Of a DNA stretch of 64,000 nt, positions 1 through 12,300 are shown piece after piece; positions within the stretch are counted from its first letter, which is position 1; every line of letters starts with the position of its first letter. This DNA is from Numida meleagris (lineage: Eukaryota > Chordata > Aves > Galliformes > Numididae). The DNA is taken from the NCBI RefSeq assembly GCF_002078875.1, contig NC_034415.1, positions 18,629,975 to 18,693,974 of the forward strand. The letters are read 5' to 3'. A program made the translations under genes and the position numbers. Below the pieces are notes generated by a model. It worked only from the letters and a program-made list of their open reading frames with translations, searched no databases and had not been told where the DNA came from.

Positions 1-353
1 CATGATGATATGAAAAATTTAACATGAAGTGGCAGTATGTGGTTTACTCCTTTATTTAACTCCATTTCTGCTAAAAATGCTATGTTTTTATAAAATTCCT
101 TCTAGCTTACAGAAGCTTAGAGAAAAATATTCGTATTTACTCAATAATATTTTTAACTTTAAAATCCCGGTGAGTACTAACCAAATTTTTAATTCATTCA
201 ATAGGGCCTGGTTTCAGAATTGGATAGTGCTCATTTTGACTAACATTGCTAAGATTTTAATACTAAGGGACAAGCTCACCATTCTCTGTTATTAATACAC
301 AAATATGCTGAGGCTTTACTTACAGAGGGTAGCAGACAGGCGGTTGACTGTAA

Positions 354-373
354 TTTTTTTTTTTTTTTTTTTT
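354..373. repeat. Poly(T) tract, 20 nt
   Basis: Twenty consecutive T. No retroposed sequence is recognisable on either side. Confidence 0.9.
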
Positions 374-1510
374 GCAAAGGGTTGATTATTCCCTACAAGT
401 GGGAGGCAATGCTGCTGCAGACCCTGCACCTGACAGACTAATCCCTCTGAAACATCATGGTATGAGCTACAACATTTAGCACAGTCATAGATAGAAAAAA
501 AAATCTTGTGTTTCTCTTAAGTGGTTTTAATAACAGTTGGTAATGCAGTATATAAAACCTTCGCAGGCACAAGACTCAGAGCTTACCCTGCCAATCTGTT
601 CCCTCTGCCTTTAGCTCCAGAAGCCACATCTGCTTTTGCTAAGTTTCAGCATCCTAGGTTGTTCTCCCAGTTGGGGAGTGCTATCTCCAGCTAAGCCCCT
701 GTGTCTGAGTATTTCAGCCATTTTACTCACTGTGAGTTTGAATGGAAAACTTAAATTGGGAAAGTGGCAGACCCAGACCACATGGCACCATGGGATGGGA
801 GGGCTGAGCATCTGGCCTCAGGTGGAGCAAGATGCACCTAGTGCTTTGGGCATGGTGTCATAACTATTCCTTACATATCTCATTTATTCTGTGTTTCTAC
901 ACAAGTTCCAAGTCTGTTGTCAAGAATCAAAATGTCTAATTTAAGCAAGCAGCTTTCTCACCCACTAAGGAGCTCAATTTTGCGCACTCACCATTCACTA
1001 CAAATGCTGTCAGAGATAAAAACAAACAAGTGCAAGAAATGCTTAAATACTGACACTCTTTCCATTAAATCAATAAAACAGAAAAATATAAATGTTCCTG
1101 TTGGTACAACCAGGCTTTTGTCCTGTCCTGCCTCTCCCTTGGCCAAGGCAGAAAACTCAGTGGTATAGCCCTGTCATGCACACTCCCTCATAGCCAAAGG
1201 GTTTCAGAGGTGGCACTTCCACACACAGCGCCACTGCTTCCCCATTCCTCCACTCAGGTTCCCTCCATCTGCTGGAGGGAAGTTCAACAAGGCAGTAGAC
1301 AAATTCAGCACGAAGCCAAGTCCAGCACATTGCCCTTGCACTCCAATGTCTTCACACCTCCAAGAGAGGAGAACTTTGTCAAAATGCCCCTGCAAGTTCC
1401 CATATGCACCTATGCTGACAGAGTCCCAGGGGAGTTTGGATATCAATGTTTTGCAGTTCAAGAGACTTGATGGTTTCAGATGCAAAGTGAGGAAGCAATA
1501 GGACTTTGTA

Positions 1511-1551
1511 TATGTGTATGCATATATATATAAAGTATATATATATATAAA
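1511..1551. repeat. TA/TG-rich microsatellite
   Basis: An imperfect (TA)n/(TG)n tract with a short non-repeat interruption; it also explains the Tyr/Ile/Thr-rich minus-strand frame at 1204-1569. Confidence 0.85.
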
Positions 1552-4500
1552 CACTCTTTCATTTGACAAAAAGAGTATTACTTCTCTGAACCCATTCTAA
1601 CCTGAAATTCTTCAGGATTTCTGTTTTATATTTTACTAGACCGTTCAGGTATTCAGGTATGCTGTGACCACTAGTTGTATACATACAGGGTATACTTTCC
1701 ATCAGACTGTATATGCCAAATGTCAGACAAAGCCTCAGAGAGTTTCAGTGTCACAAGAAAACTTATTAGGGGCCTTATTATGGATATTCATAATTGTATA
1801 CTGTCAGAGGAAAAAAACAGCCTTTGATTTTTAAAAGAATTCTTAAATACCCTGTCACACTACAAATTACTCAGCTCACAGTCTCCTAACTGCACCAGGA
1901 ATTTGTTTGCTCAGACTTCAGTCTTTGGGGCTGAACTAATGAGAAGAGTTCCCCAGATTATTTACTTCACATAGAGCTCTGTTGTGATTTAAACCATGAC
2001 TCCGCAGCAGAGGGCACTGTGAAAGCACCAGATGCTACATATAGTCCTACACAAAAAAACGCTGGAGAGAGCGAAGGGAAATCCTATCCAGGGAACACAT
2101 GTTTATCGTATTTCCACTCCTGAAAGATGACAGCAGTACCTCCTCTGAGCAGGCACCGAGAGGGGAGGCTGCTTTATCTCACCATGCTTCTAACAGCTGA
2201 GTCTTTATTGTACCTTCCTCCAAGTGAGACCTGCCTGAGGTAGTTAATGATGAGCGAAGAGAGGCCATCTCTCCAGACACTACAGCTGGCAGCACTGATA
2301 GGAAGATGGACAGAGAGCTATGGAACTGGGAGCTGGGAAACAAAGTGCATACTAACAGTGAATGACAGGTGCCTGTATCACTGATGACCCGAGGATATGC
2401 TTGCTCCTTAAAGTCTGCTTGGGACTTTGCTAGCTTAACCTTCAAAAAGCCCCTAGGAGAGACAAAACTGTTAAATTTTGGTGTTTATAATCACTCATTT
2501 TTATTTGGAAGTTGAAGGCAGCTCTCCCCTGCTTTCCTTTTATATTCTGCACTAAAAGGTATTCCCAAACACGGTATGAAGAGGCTAAACCTGCAGACCA
2601 GAGACATTAGCAGCAGTGCTCATCATGCAACATCTCTGAATCTTTCAACAGCCCCTTGCAGGGGGAACCAGCCCTGACTTTCTTTCTCCACACAACAATT
2701 TTAGTTTTAAAGAATGCTTTTAGAAAGAAAATGAACAATTTCAAAGCCATTACAAGAATTAAATAATCCATAAGCAGCAGTAAAATGCTACAATAAGGAA
2801 CATTCAGTGTCATTAAATAAGTCATTTGTGTGTGGACGCAGGCTGACTGACAAATGAGAAAAGTATTTGTTCACTGTCATGGATCTACCACTGCTCCAGA
2901 GCCAACAGTACCAGATGGTGGGGCTGGTTTTCGTAAGTACTCTTCTGGAACCAAAAAAGCTCGATTAATCGACCATGGATCACAGCCCTATAAACGAAGC
3001 GAAGCTGTGCCAAGCAAGTGCTGTTGGCTGATGGCTCCCATCAGGAAAGAATTAAAATAAAGTTCCTGGGTTCTTCAGGAAGCATCTGGGTTCATTGGGA
3101 AGCCCTCCTAAGAAGGAGAAATTGAGTAATTCTAATTGTGGATTAGAGTATACAGAAAAGATCGTATTCAACTTTCTTTGTCTGAGATGGAAAATACACT
3201 TGATTTGCGTAGGCAGGCTTTGCTTTTAGTTTGATAGCTTTGGTATTTCAGCCAGAACAGAGGCACACAGAGCTAAAGAACTATGGAACTGAGAAAATGG
3301 CCTCATGCAGAGTAAGTTTGTTGGATGATAACCATGAAAAGGATGCTGATTGTTGGTTTGAAGCACTATTTTACAATAGCTAATAGCATTCTTTACTCCA
3401 GCACTGTGGTGGTATTTAATCCATGGACTTCAAAGAACTTTCCAAAACAAATAGGCATTAAATATTAATCAAGGGAAAACGCTGACTGCAGCTCTTAGTC
3501 TGCAAAAGCCTTCCCAACCTTTAAAATGCATCAGTTCCTTATCACCTTAGCATCACAGCTCACCCTGCTGCCGATCACGTGAGGATTAATGACCCACCTA
3601 ATGACCAACAGCAGCACAGCTCTATTCTGATCAACAGATCAGAACAAAACTTCTAACAGCTGCGATCTAGCTGACAGTATCTTCAGGTACTGGAAAGATT
3701 TCTGGGAATACTTTTTTCCTCCTACACACAGAGAATAAACTTTCTCTGACCACAAGATGGCCCCCATAGTATGTTTTCTGTGCTAAGGCACACCTCTTAG
3801 CTGGTTTATGATTCATAAATCATCATAATCTGGCTTCACTTTTAAAAAAATAAAGTTAAATTCTCTACAGACACCTTCTGTTAGCAGAAGGCAAAACAGG
3901 AAGGCTGAGTCTGTCAATTAATTCCCAGCCCCGGGGTGAGCAACGTTGCCCCAGGCTGAGCCTGCAGCATGCTGTCCCAAGACATGTGACTTCACACTTT
4001 GAGCGCAGCACTGCCCTGAGCTCATCTTGTCCCTGCACACTGTGACCTCCGCACAGTCCCAGTGTCACCTCTGCACACCTATAGCCAAAGAGCCAGCCTT
4101 GCGTTTCTGGAGAAAGATCTTCCCAGAACCCTGGTCATATATGATTTGATGCAGTGAAAATCTTATGTGAGGTATTAGAGAAGTCCCAATAACGATGCAA
4201 TTCTGACAAGGATGAAAGAGGCATCCCTGAGCAGTTCCAGAAAACTCAGCAAAGGCAAAAAAGACATGGTGAAGTGATTATTTTGTGATTATCACCCCAA
4301 CACATAATGTGCATACAAAAGGAAAACACTCTATTCCATTAAAGAGCAATTAAATTTCTATTGGTAATGACAGAAATGGTTCTTTGTGGTTAGATGACTT
4401 CTCAAAACAAGTTATAGCTAAGTAGTACAGTTATCCAGTGCAACCAGTGGACTTTTATCCCCCTTTTAAACTGCTGAAGATGTTGACTGACATTGATAAC

Positions 4501-4708
4501 CCAAATTAAAGAGTTCACCACAAGGAATAAAATCTCATTCCCTCCTAATTTGCAAGACCTGGAGAAAAGGTTGTGGATTGCTTTATGGAATCAACCCAGG
4601 AGTAGAGAATGAGAATAATGTCACTAAAATTAAGAAAAATACACACAAAAAACCTAACGTAAGTTGGTGAAAATCAGAATGAAAAACATATACTTGGGCT
4701 ATATCATA

Positions 4709-5045
4709 CAAGGGCTTCTCCAAAAGTAATGCCTCCTACTTTATTATGTTGGCCCACAATGTCAGAGGCAGATGTACGGTAGTAGAGGCTGAAGCTTCCC
4801 ACCAATATCCCATTACATGTTGTTACTGTGCGACAGATGGCAGTAGAGGGGCAGTCTGACAGAACGGTGTCTGACATGGGAGCGCGTATGAAGCAAGGAG
4901 GTGTCACTGAATTCCTCCATGCAGAAGAAATGGCACCCACTGACATTCATAAGCACTTGCTGAACATTTATGGAAACCAAACACTGGGTGTGAGCACAAC
5001 GCAGTGGTGGGTAGTACGTTTTAGCACTGGCAACAGTGGTCACCT
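4709..5045 (+). mobile_element. 5' fragment of a chicken-type mariner DNA transposon
   Basis: The left end follows a TA dinucleotide (4707-4708) and includes the AAAAGTAATGCCTCCTA motif seen near the ends of the chicken mariner (Galluhop/Mariner1_GG type; remembered, not searched). Downstream an open frame from about 4837 reads into a mariner-like N-terminal helix-turn-helix region, with FLHAEEMAPTDIHKHLLNIY at its core and a WWVVRFS segment after it. Similarity stops near 5045, where AT-rich unrelated sequence begins, so the catalytic DD34D domain and right end are missing. The copy is truncated and cannot mobilise itself. Confidence 0.75.
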
Positions 5046-5473
5046 CTATATACATATGCATTTACCCAGAGGAAAGGATATGTATTACAAATACATATAT
5101 GTGTATATAGATACATCATCATAGTCGGGCTTCAGAGCATAGTCCTTTGTGGGGAACTATGGTGGCAAAGGCTGGACTCTCACCCCACAGCACACCTAGC
5201 CCTGCAGAAAAGTCATTTTGACACATCCATCCCTAAGGAGCTGTGGGTCAGGTGCCCTGTGATCTTATAGCATGTGAAGCCAAAACTAAAACCTGGGAAA
5301 TATCTGCATCTCCCTACGAAAAAAAAAAAAAAAGGTAAAAAAGTAAAAAGCTTTTTCAGTATTCCAGCAGCATCTATACCTATCAGTTATTTCCTTACTC
5401 TATGCCTTAAAACCACAACCTTGAAGCTTAGCTGTAACCCTGAAACCATTTTCTATTTCAGTCAACACTACCC

Positions 5474-5494
5474 TTTTTTTTTTTTTTTTTTTTT
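5474..5494. repeat. Poly(T) tract, 21 nt
   Basis: Twenty-one consecutive T. A 15-nt A tract lies 140 bp before it (5319-5333). No recognisable element joins them. Confidence 0.9.
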
Positions 5495-8400
5495 GCTCCA
5501 GTGAATCTGTTATTCTGCAGTGCTATCATAATTGCTGGCTGGTGACACACCATTTTTGCTCCTGCTTTGATGCTACCAGTGCATCAGAATGGATTATATA
5601 TTTTTCTGGGAGCAAAATTTGACCTGCTAACAACCTATTACTGGTAAAGAAATAGAGAACAAGATTTGCTCCTGCCAAGAATGTACTTGCTAGGCTGACA
5701 GTTACAGGAAAAACAAAATTATTTTTCATTTATATACTGAAGATTTTAGTCTTCAGCTTCTGGCACACAATATGAATTGAACCCTGAAACACATTTGAGA
5801 TTGAAATTAGCCTTAACACAGTTAAACGATGGGGAGAAGGGAAACCTTTGGTTTCAATATTTGAAATATCTTTCCTACATTGCAGTAAATGTTCTTACTC
5901 TCTTTCCAGAATAACTCTCAGAGTTCTCACACAAACCCATTTAACACCCCACCTCAGACATGATTAGGTAAATGGCATCAGTTCTTTGTTGAATATTTGA
6001 TTAAACTGACTTCTTGGGCAATTTCCTTTGCTAAGCAATTCACATAAGCTGAGAGTTAAACCCTGTACAGCTCAGAGTCCAAAGACAACACATTCAGCTT
6101 CTCCAAAGCAGGTCTTTCTAGGACATATTAAACATGTCCTAATTACTGAGAAATCCAAAGTGCCTCTGCATAGCATATGACCTGTGAAGGAAACATGCCA
6201 GAAGGGAGCTCAGGGTCACTTCTGGGATATTCTGAAAGAATCAGTGCAGCTAAAGGTGTGCAGCTGCATCTATGGACTTGAAATCCATTTCAGGTGTTCC
6301 ATGTCTGATGTGGCTGTGCAATGCCCCTACAACTTTTGTATAAATAAGGGCACCGTTTACTCTGATGCCTGAAGGCAAAGATTAATTGATAAGAATCTAA
6401 GAAAGATAAATGAAAAAAATTATTCTCCTTGCCATACACAAGGTTGGGATTCAGACTGTCTTTTATTCCATTTAATAGCTTCAAGGTTAGAAGACTCAGA
6501 GAAACTGAACCCGAGCAAGGCATCAGAGAGATGCAGCATACTGAAAATGGGAAAAAGAGTTGTATCAATTATATTAGGAAAGTTTATTGAATGCCTCAGT
6601 GCTGCCATGTTTTTCCTTGCGGGGATCCAGTATTCACAGAAAAATGTAAAGCATTGTTTTTCTCTAGAAAGCTTCTCTCTTTTTCAGAAATATAACTTAA
6701 TTATGCCAAGAAAAAAATTACGTTCTGAAAATCCAAAGGTTTGAAACATACACTTGTGGTTTTCAGTTCTGACTTCTTTAGAGACAAGAACTCCCGGATT
6801 TTTAATCCCAGAGTTTTGCAGAGAAATATTTTAAGGTCATTCTTTAGAGAAGCACATACTTCTTTGCTCCTTTGTTCATTTTTGAGGTATAATGTACTAT
6901 TCCTCACAGCTAAACAGCTGTTAATCACTGCTTTCAAAAACATGTCTTTTTCTTGGTACCTTATGGGATAAAGAACTTCAGAACACCGTAAAATCTCACA
7001 TAAGCTCTATTTTTTTTTTTTTTAATAGCATTTGTCATCAATGCCACACTTTTACAGGGTGTTGTAGGAATGAGTTTCCCAGTGCATGCACTCTTAAACC
7101 ATTACTGTGCATTACAATGTTAGTCCCAGTGGGTTGTTTTTCCTCTACCTTAAACACAACTTTCATTTTCCTAGTTGTATCTCTTTCTGGTGACCTCCCT
7201 GATGTCAACCATTGTGTTCCCTGTCTCACACAGGGGCATCAGCCCTCTTCCCAGCTCAGCATACATGGAGCACTGTAGAGAATTCTGTTAGTTTCTAGCT
7301 CAGAAATAACAAGAAAGAGCCCATTTACCCTGGCTGTTCAAGGTGCAGAGGGGAAACACTTGAGAGCATCTCAGCCTCAAACATTTCAAAGTGACAAGCC
7401 ATGGTTATTGTTTCCTTTTTTCTCTTTTAAGCATTTTAAGAAGAGCCAGAGGTCAGATTAAGATCTTTTTCTTTGGAAATGCTAGAATTCTTACAGGAAA
7501 CATAATGGTTCACATGACTTAGTTCTACCTCACAAATTAACAAGTAAATGATCATAGAATATCTGGATAGCTTTCCAGGGACCAAACCGAGTCTTTTACC
7601 AGGCAAGGTCTAACTTACGCAGCTCTCTTTTGTGTATGGAAAGAAAAACATTTTTCTTTGTTAATTTAACAAGGAAAGTCACCGTTTCCAGGTTGTCACT
7701 GAGACTGTAATTACATGCTTTAGTTTCAGAGCAGTGCTCCTAATACTGTAAAGTTAATCTACCTCAGAGGCTTTCCCATTTTCCTACGAAGAACCAAAAT
7801 GAAAAAAAAAAAATACAGCTGGCCAGAAACAGGAATATCATTCATTATTAACTTTAAGGTTTTAACTTTGATTCTTGACAAATCTAGGGAAAAAAAATAA
7901 AAGAGGTTTATAAAATTCAGGTGATAATACATTCACATAGAGTGGGAGAGACCCACGCTTTAAGTCCTGCTCTGCTCATTTCAGTACTGGAATCTTGTTC
8001 TCCCATAAACTGTATAGCTGTCTCATTAGAGAACTTTTGACATCTCTCTGTACTCTAAAAATTGTGCAGTATTCTTAAGAAGATTTCCATGGAAAATATT
8101 CCTAAAACTGATGTGCACACTTAAGATGAAGTTATACAAGTGTAAAAATATTCCAAAAAAACCCTACTTTTAAAAAAGGGGGGCTGATGGGGGGGAGGAC
8201 TTGCTGGCTTGCTGAATACTTGTTATTGAAAATTTGGCAAAAACAAGAACAACAAAAAAATACAGTTCCAGATGATCCTGCTCTTCCTAAATCTTGTCTG
8301 GGAGTAAGCCAACATGAAAAGGAAATATGAAAAGTAACGTAACTACATATTTCCCACAATGCAGAACACAATAAAATTGACTGCATTTCCTGATATTAGA

Positions 8401-9289
8401 TGCTCAGTCCTGTTCCTCCCCGCACCCTGATTACGTAAAGTCCTCCCAGGAGGGAAGACTGGGAGAAGGAAGATTGCACAGGGCCCTACCCACTGCCAAA
8501 AAGAGCATCTAAAAACAAATAACTGCAAAACAGATGTGAGAAAATAAAATGTGTTTTATTTTTGAAATTTGGGACCAATATGTCCTGTGAGTTTTGAAGG
8601 ATAGAGATATTGGCAAAAAAATTATATTATTAACAGTATTTAAAAATTATTTTGTGTCTCAAATTGTTGTAATCTTATTCTCTATGTCAGTGTTTAAGAG
8701 TTAGATGAATATTTTTAAGGTATAGTCATTTGCCTTAGTTCTTCTATAAGAGGCATAATATCACAACTTAGTTAACATTAGAAGAACTGTATGTATTGAA
8801 GCAAATTTACAATAATCTATATAAATATATTTAATACAAATGCAGTATATGTTGCTTTCATATACAATAGTCTTTAAATAGCTAAAAGGTGTTTTAAAAT
8901 AATTTAAAAGAACAAGATACGTACATTCAGGTAGCTCTGTATAGACTACTCATCTGGGTTACATTCCTTTTTCAGGAGGTATAACAACATCACTGAAATT
9001 TTTTATAGATGTGCATAAACAATATATATTATAGGTGAAAAACAATAATGTTCTAGTGGATTTTGCTCTGGCATACTCTACACGTACAGGGCAAAGTCCC
9101 ACTATTCACTTTGTTTAGTCATATTTCTGAGGTTAATTTATATCTGTTAGCAAGACAGAGATACAAAGATGAAGAGTAACTCAAGTTACTCAGAACTCCG
9201 AGGTGAACATTTTAAGGCATGTGATAACACAGAATTTAGAGACATTAATCCCTAACCATCTCACACATTCAAAGAGTGAATCTTCTAAT

Positions 9290-9345
9290 CATAGAATGCC
9301 TTGGAAATGATCTTAAAGATCATCTAATTCCAACCCCCATAGAAA
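9290..9345 (-). repeat. CR1 LINE 3'-end fragment
   Basis: Plus-strand ATCATAGAATG followed by GATCTTAAAGATCATCTAATTCCAACCCCCA is the reverse complement of the CR1 3' terminus. Only about 55 bp remain, with some divergence. Confidence 0.8.
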
Positions 9346-12300
9346 AAGTATGGAAACTTCTGGTTCAAATACATCAGATTTGGCACTTTCAATGACAAGT
9401 ACAATAAACAGCAATGCCATAAAATGTACTTCCTCAAAGAACAACAACCATAAGCCTCAGAGCAGGAAAGATTGAAATAGTTGCTAGCCTGAAATACTGA
9501 GCTCCAAAGTATGCAGTAACAGTTAGCGTTTTTCCAGAAATTGCCATTTTGCCAGGAATTCAGTATGTATATTGAAGTCTTAGATGTGAACTGGAAGAAA
9601 CAATTGTCAGTATTTGGGAAAAGTGGTTGTATTTTGGAAGCTCTGATTATAAAGACAGGCTGAAACAGGGATTTTTTTTTTTAATTAAATGTAAATCTAG
9701 CTTTTCTTGACCAAAAAACTTGAACTGAGAATACAAGATAAAAGAGAGAAGAGCCTTGTTCTCATTTTTCCTTTTGAGCAAGCTACTTTTGCTCTTTTGT
9801 GTCAAAGTAATTTCCTGGCTCATTAAGAAGTTTAAACTGCCTCATTTTTTCACACTCCATTCTGTGCCACTGAAATGTGGTGGTCAGACATTGACTCTGA
9901 TGCAGAATCCAATCACCAAAGCAGGGAAAATGAAGGCTAAAACACTTGAGATGTATGAAAGTTGGATTCAACCTTGAGTACATGATGTAATACCGTGTCT
10001 AGGGGAAAAACAGTGCAAGATTTTCTTTCCTTTGCAAACTACATGCAGAGTTTCCTGAACACAATGATATGAATACACAGTTGTGAAATATTTGGAGCAG
10101 AACAAACACCAAAACATGATACAAACCATTTTATAAGGAATAAGAAAGTTGGAAAAATATAACAGAGGAACCAACTTGAGATCTTCTTTAAGGAAATTAC
10201 TTTTCTGGAAACAGTTCTTAACAGCACAGTTCCAAGTAACACCGACCACAAAAATCTATTTTGTAAATATTAGAAAGAATTCATTGTAAATAAGTATAGC
10301 CAAGATAATTCATAGGAGTATTATTATTTCAATCAGAGAAGTAATTCTGTGGTTAATGGTTTCAAGGTTGTTAATGGGTTCAGTAACTGTTGTGGTCTGG
10401 AAATGATCTAGAAGCTGATCACATAATGCAGACAAATCGAAGTCCAAAAGAAATGTCAGCGGTGCCTTCTCCTTCCTGGAAACAGCAAAAGCTGCAGCTA
10501 TTCCCAACATGAAGTAAAAGCAAGCACAGCCAAAATGGACAGAGAGCAAAGTCAAGGGTGACCTTGACTTTTGCTTACAATGATAGCAGTGACCAGAATA
10601 GAAACTGAAACACACAGAAACAAGGAAGTTTTCAGACTCCTACATACACGGCTATGAAAGAAAAAGGTCATTCAATACTATAGTGTTACCACTTTTAAAC
10701 AGGCACTTCGATTAGGTTTCTAAAATCATTTTTGGGTTTAAAAGGAAGTCCCTACCCAAGTCACAAATTAGTTGTCCCTGACACGTGGATTCACTAGACA
10801 TTCAGATGTTAGAAAGCAGGACAATTGCACTTTGTTTCGGAAGATCAAATTTAGCGATAATATTGCTCCCAAAAAAAGAACTGGCTGAATCTATCCCAGG
10901 AAGATTCTCAAGTCAGAGTTGGTGGCAATGTGTTCATTCCTTATTCCTTAAATCTTTTACCATTCCACTGCATGAAGCATTTGGAACCATTCAGCAGTAT
11001 AACAGAAACTCCCAGTACCACAACCAGGTTGCTCCTTCCACCTTATTCCTTTGGGATTTAATACAAAAAGAGACAGACAGAATCTGTAATCAAACTCTTT
11101 GGCCTTATCTGTATTCCAAGTGGAATAGAAAGAAGAGTCAGGTCACTGAAAAAATATCACTAGTCATTGGGCCCAGCTACTGAACACCAGATGTGAAAAT
11201 GTCACCAAGTCAGCAGGAGAGAGCGAGGGGTGATCCATGCCTGTCTGAACTGTGCATTTAAACAGCAGTCAGGAGAAAAAAAAAAACAACCCGCACAACA
11301 TAACTCCTTTGAAAATCAGAGCAGGAATCAGCTCTCCCTGTGTGCCACAGTGGCTCACACTGAATGCAGAGATAAAAACTGACAGATGCTGCACTAAACA
11401 GCCTGTTCTCTAAGAAAGTCCTGTGCGCACTATTGCACCAGCTACCACCAGAACTGAGGGTTTAGATCTCTCCTTCACACTTGTGTGAAAATCCTGCCAT
11501 GTTGCTCACTAAGAGTGACTTGCAAATGTGTCACAACAAGCATAGCTGGCTTCAAATATATAAGTAAATAAACACACATTTTTGCAGAAATCCCTGATGC
11601 TACTGTGTTAATATTTGAAATCATATTTGGATAAGTTTCTTCACATTTCACTTTACCTTTAAAGAAATAGTAAGAAACAGAAAAACTATTAGATTAACTC
11701 TGAGGGGTTTAACAGAGGCTTTAATAGCTGATGAGGATGCAGGGGCTGTGGGGGGTATTGGATTTATTATGTTTCTTTCAAGATCTTCCTAAGGCTTTGC
11801 ACAGATGCCTGGAAAAATCTTTCCACTCCATCTTTATATAATGACAGTGTAGCGAAGAAAAAGGGAATGTTCTGTCATCCTCCTTCCTGAGGATGCACAT
11901 CAAACAAGATAGCTTTCCTGTTCAAAATCTATTTCTCAATTTTCAGAATTAAAAACATCTGGGTTTCCCATGTCAACTCATAACATTTTAAAACTATTCT
12001 GAAATAAATGAAAGATCATTTTTCCACTGCTGAATCTTTTGACCAAGGCCAAAGAGTAATTTCACAGTAATTGGAAACAAAACATTATTGATTGAGGAAA
12101 AAAAATAAGAATTCAAAATTGAATTTTTTATTAAGTCAAAATGGATTTCAGCTTCAGTAGTATTTCCAGGAAAGGTCAGCCTTCTCAGCATAAGTGGACT
12201 ATTTCTGCCCAGCACACAGTACTGGGCCCCAGTAGAACAGGGTCCTATTTCTTACTTGCTATTCCTGACCTTCAGCACGTCAGTCTCTCCCTGTAGACCA

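Larger units (their letters stand above)
1..4706. other. Intergenic sequence, no gene seen
   Basis: AT-rich DNA lying downstream of PTGFR. Open frames are all under about 125 codons, without recognisable domains or conserved splice structure. The largest, 1204-1569 minus, ends in a TA microsatellite translation. A Gly-rich 68-codon frame at 2854-3060 is not recognised. Confidence 0.7.

Noticed and set aside
7549..7600. ATCATAGAAT motif resembling a CR1 end
   Set aside because: The sequence after the motif does not follow the CR1 consensus; ten bases alone are not enough.
10785..11183. 132-codon plus-strand frame starting at a GTG
   Set aside because: No recognisable domain, no splice context and AT-rich codon use like the flanks; length is within chance for 64 kb.
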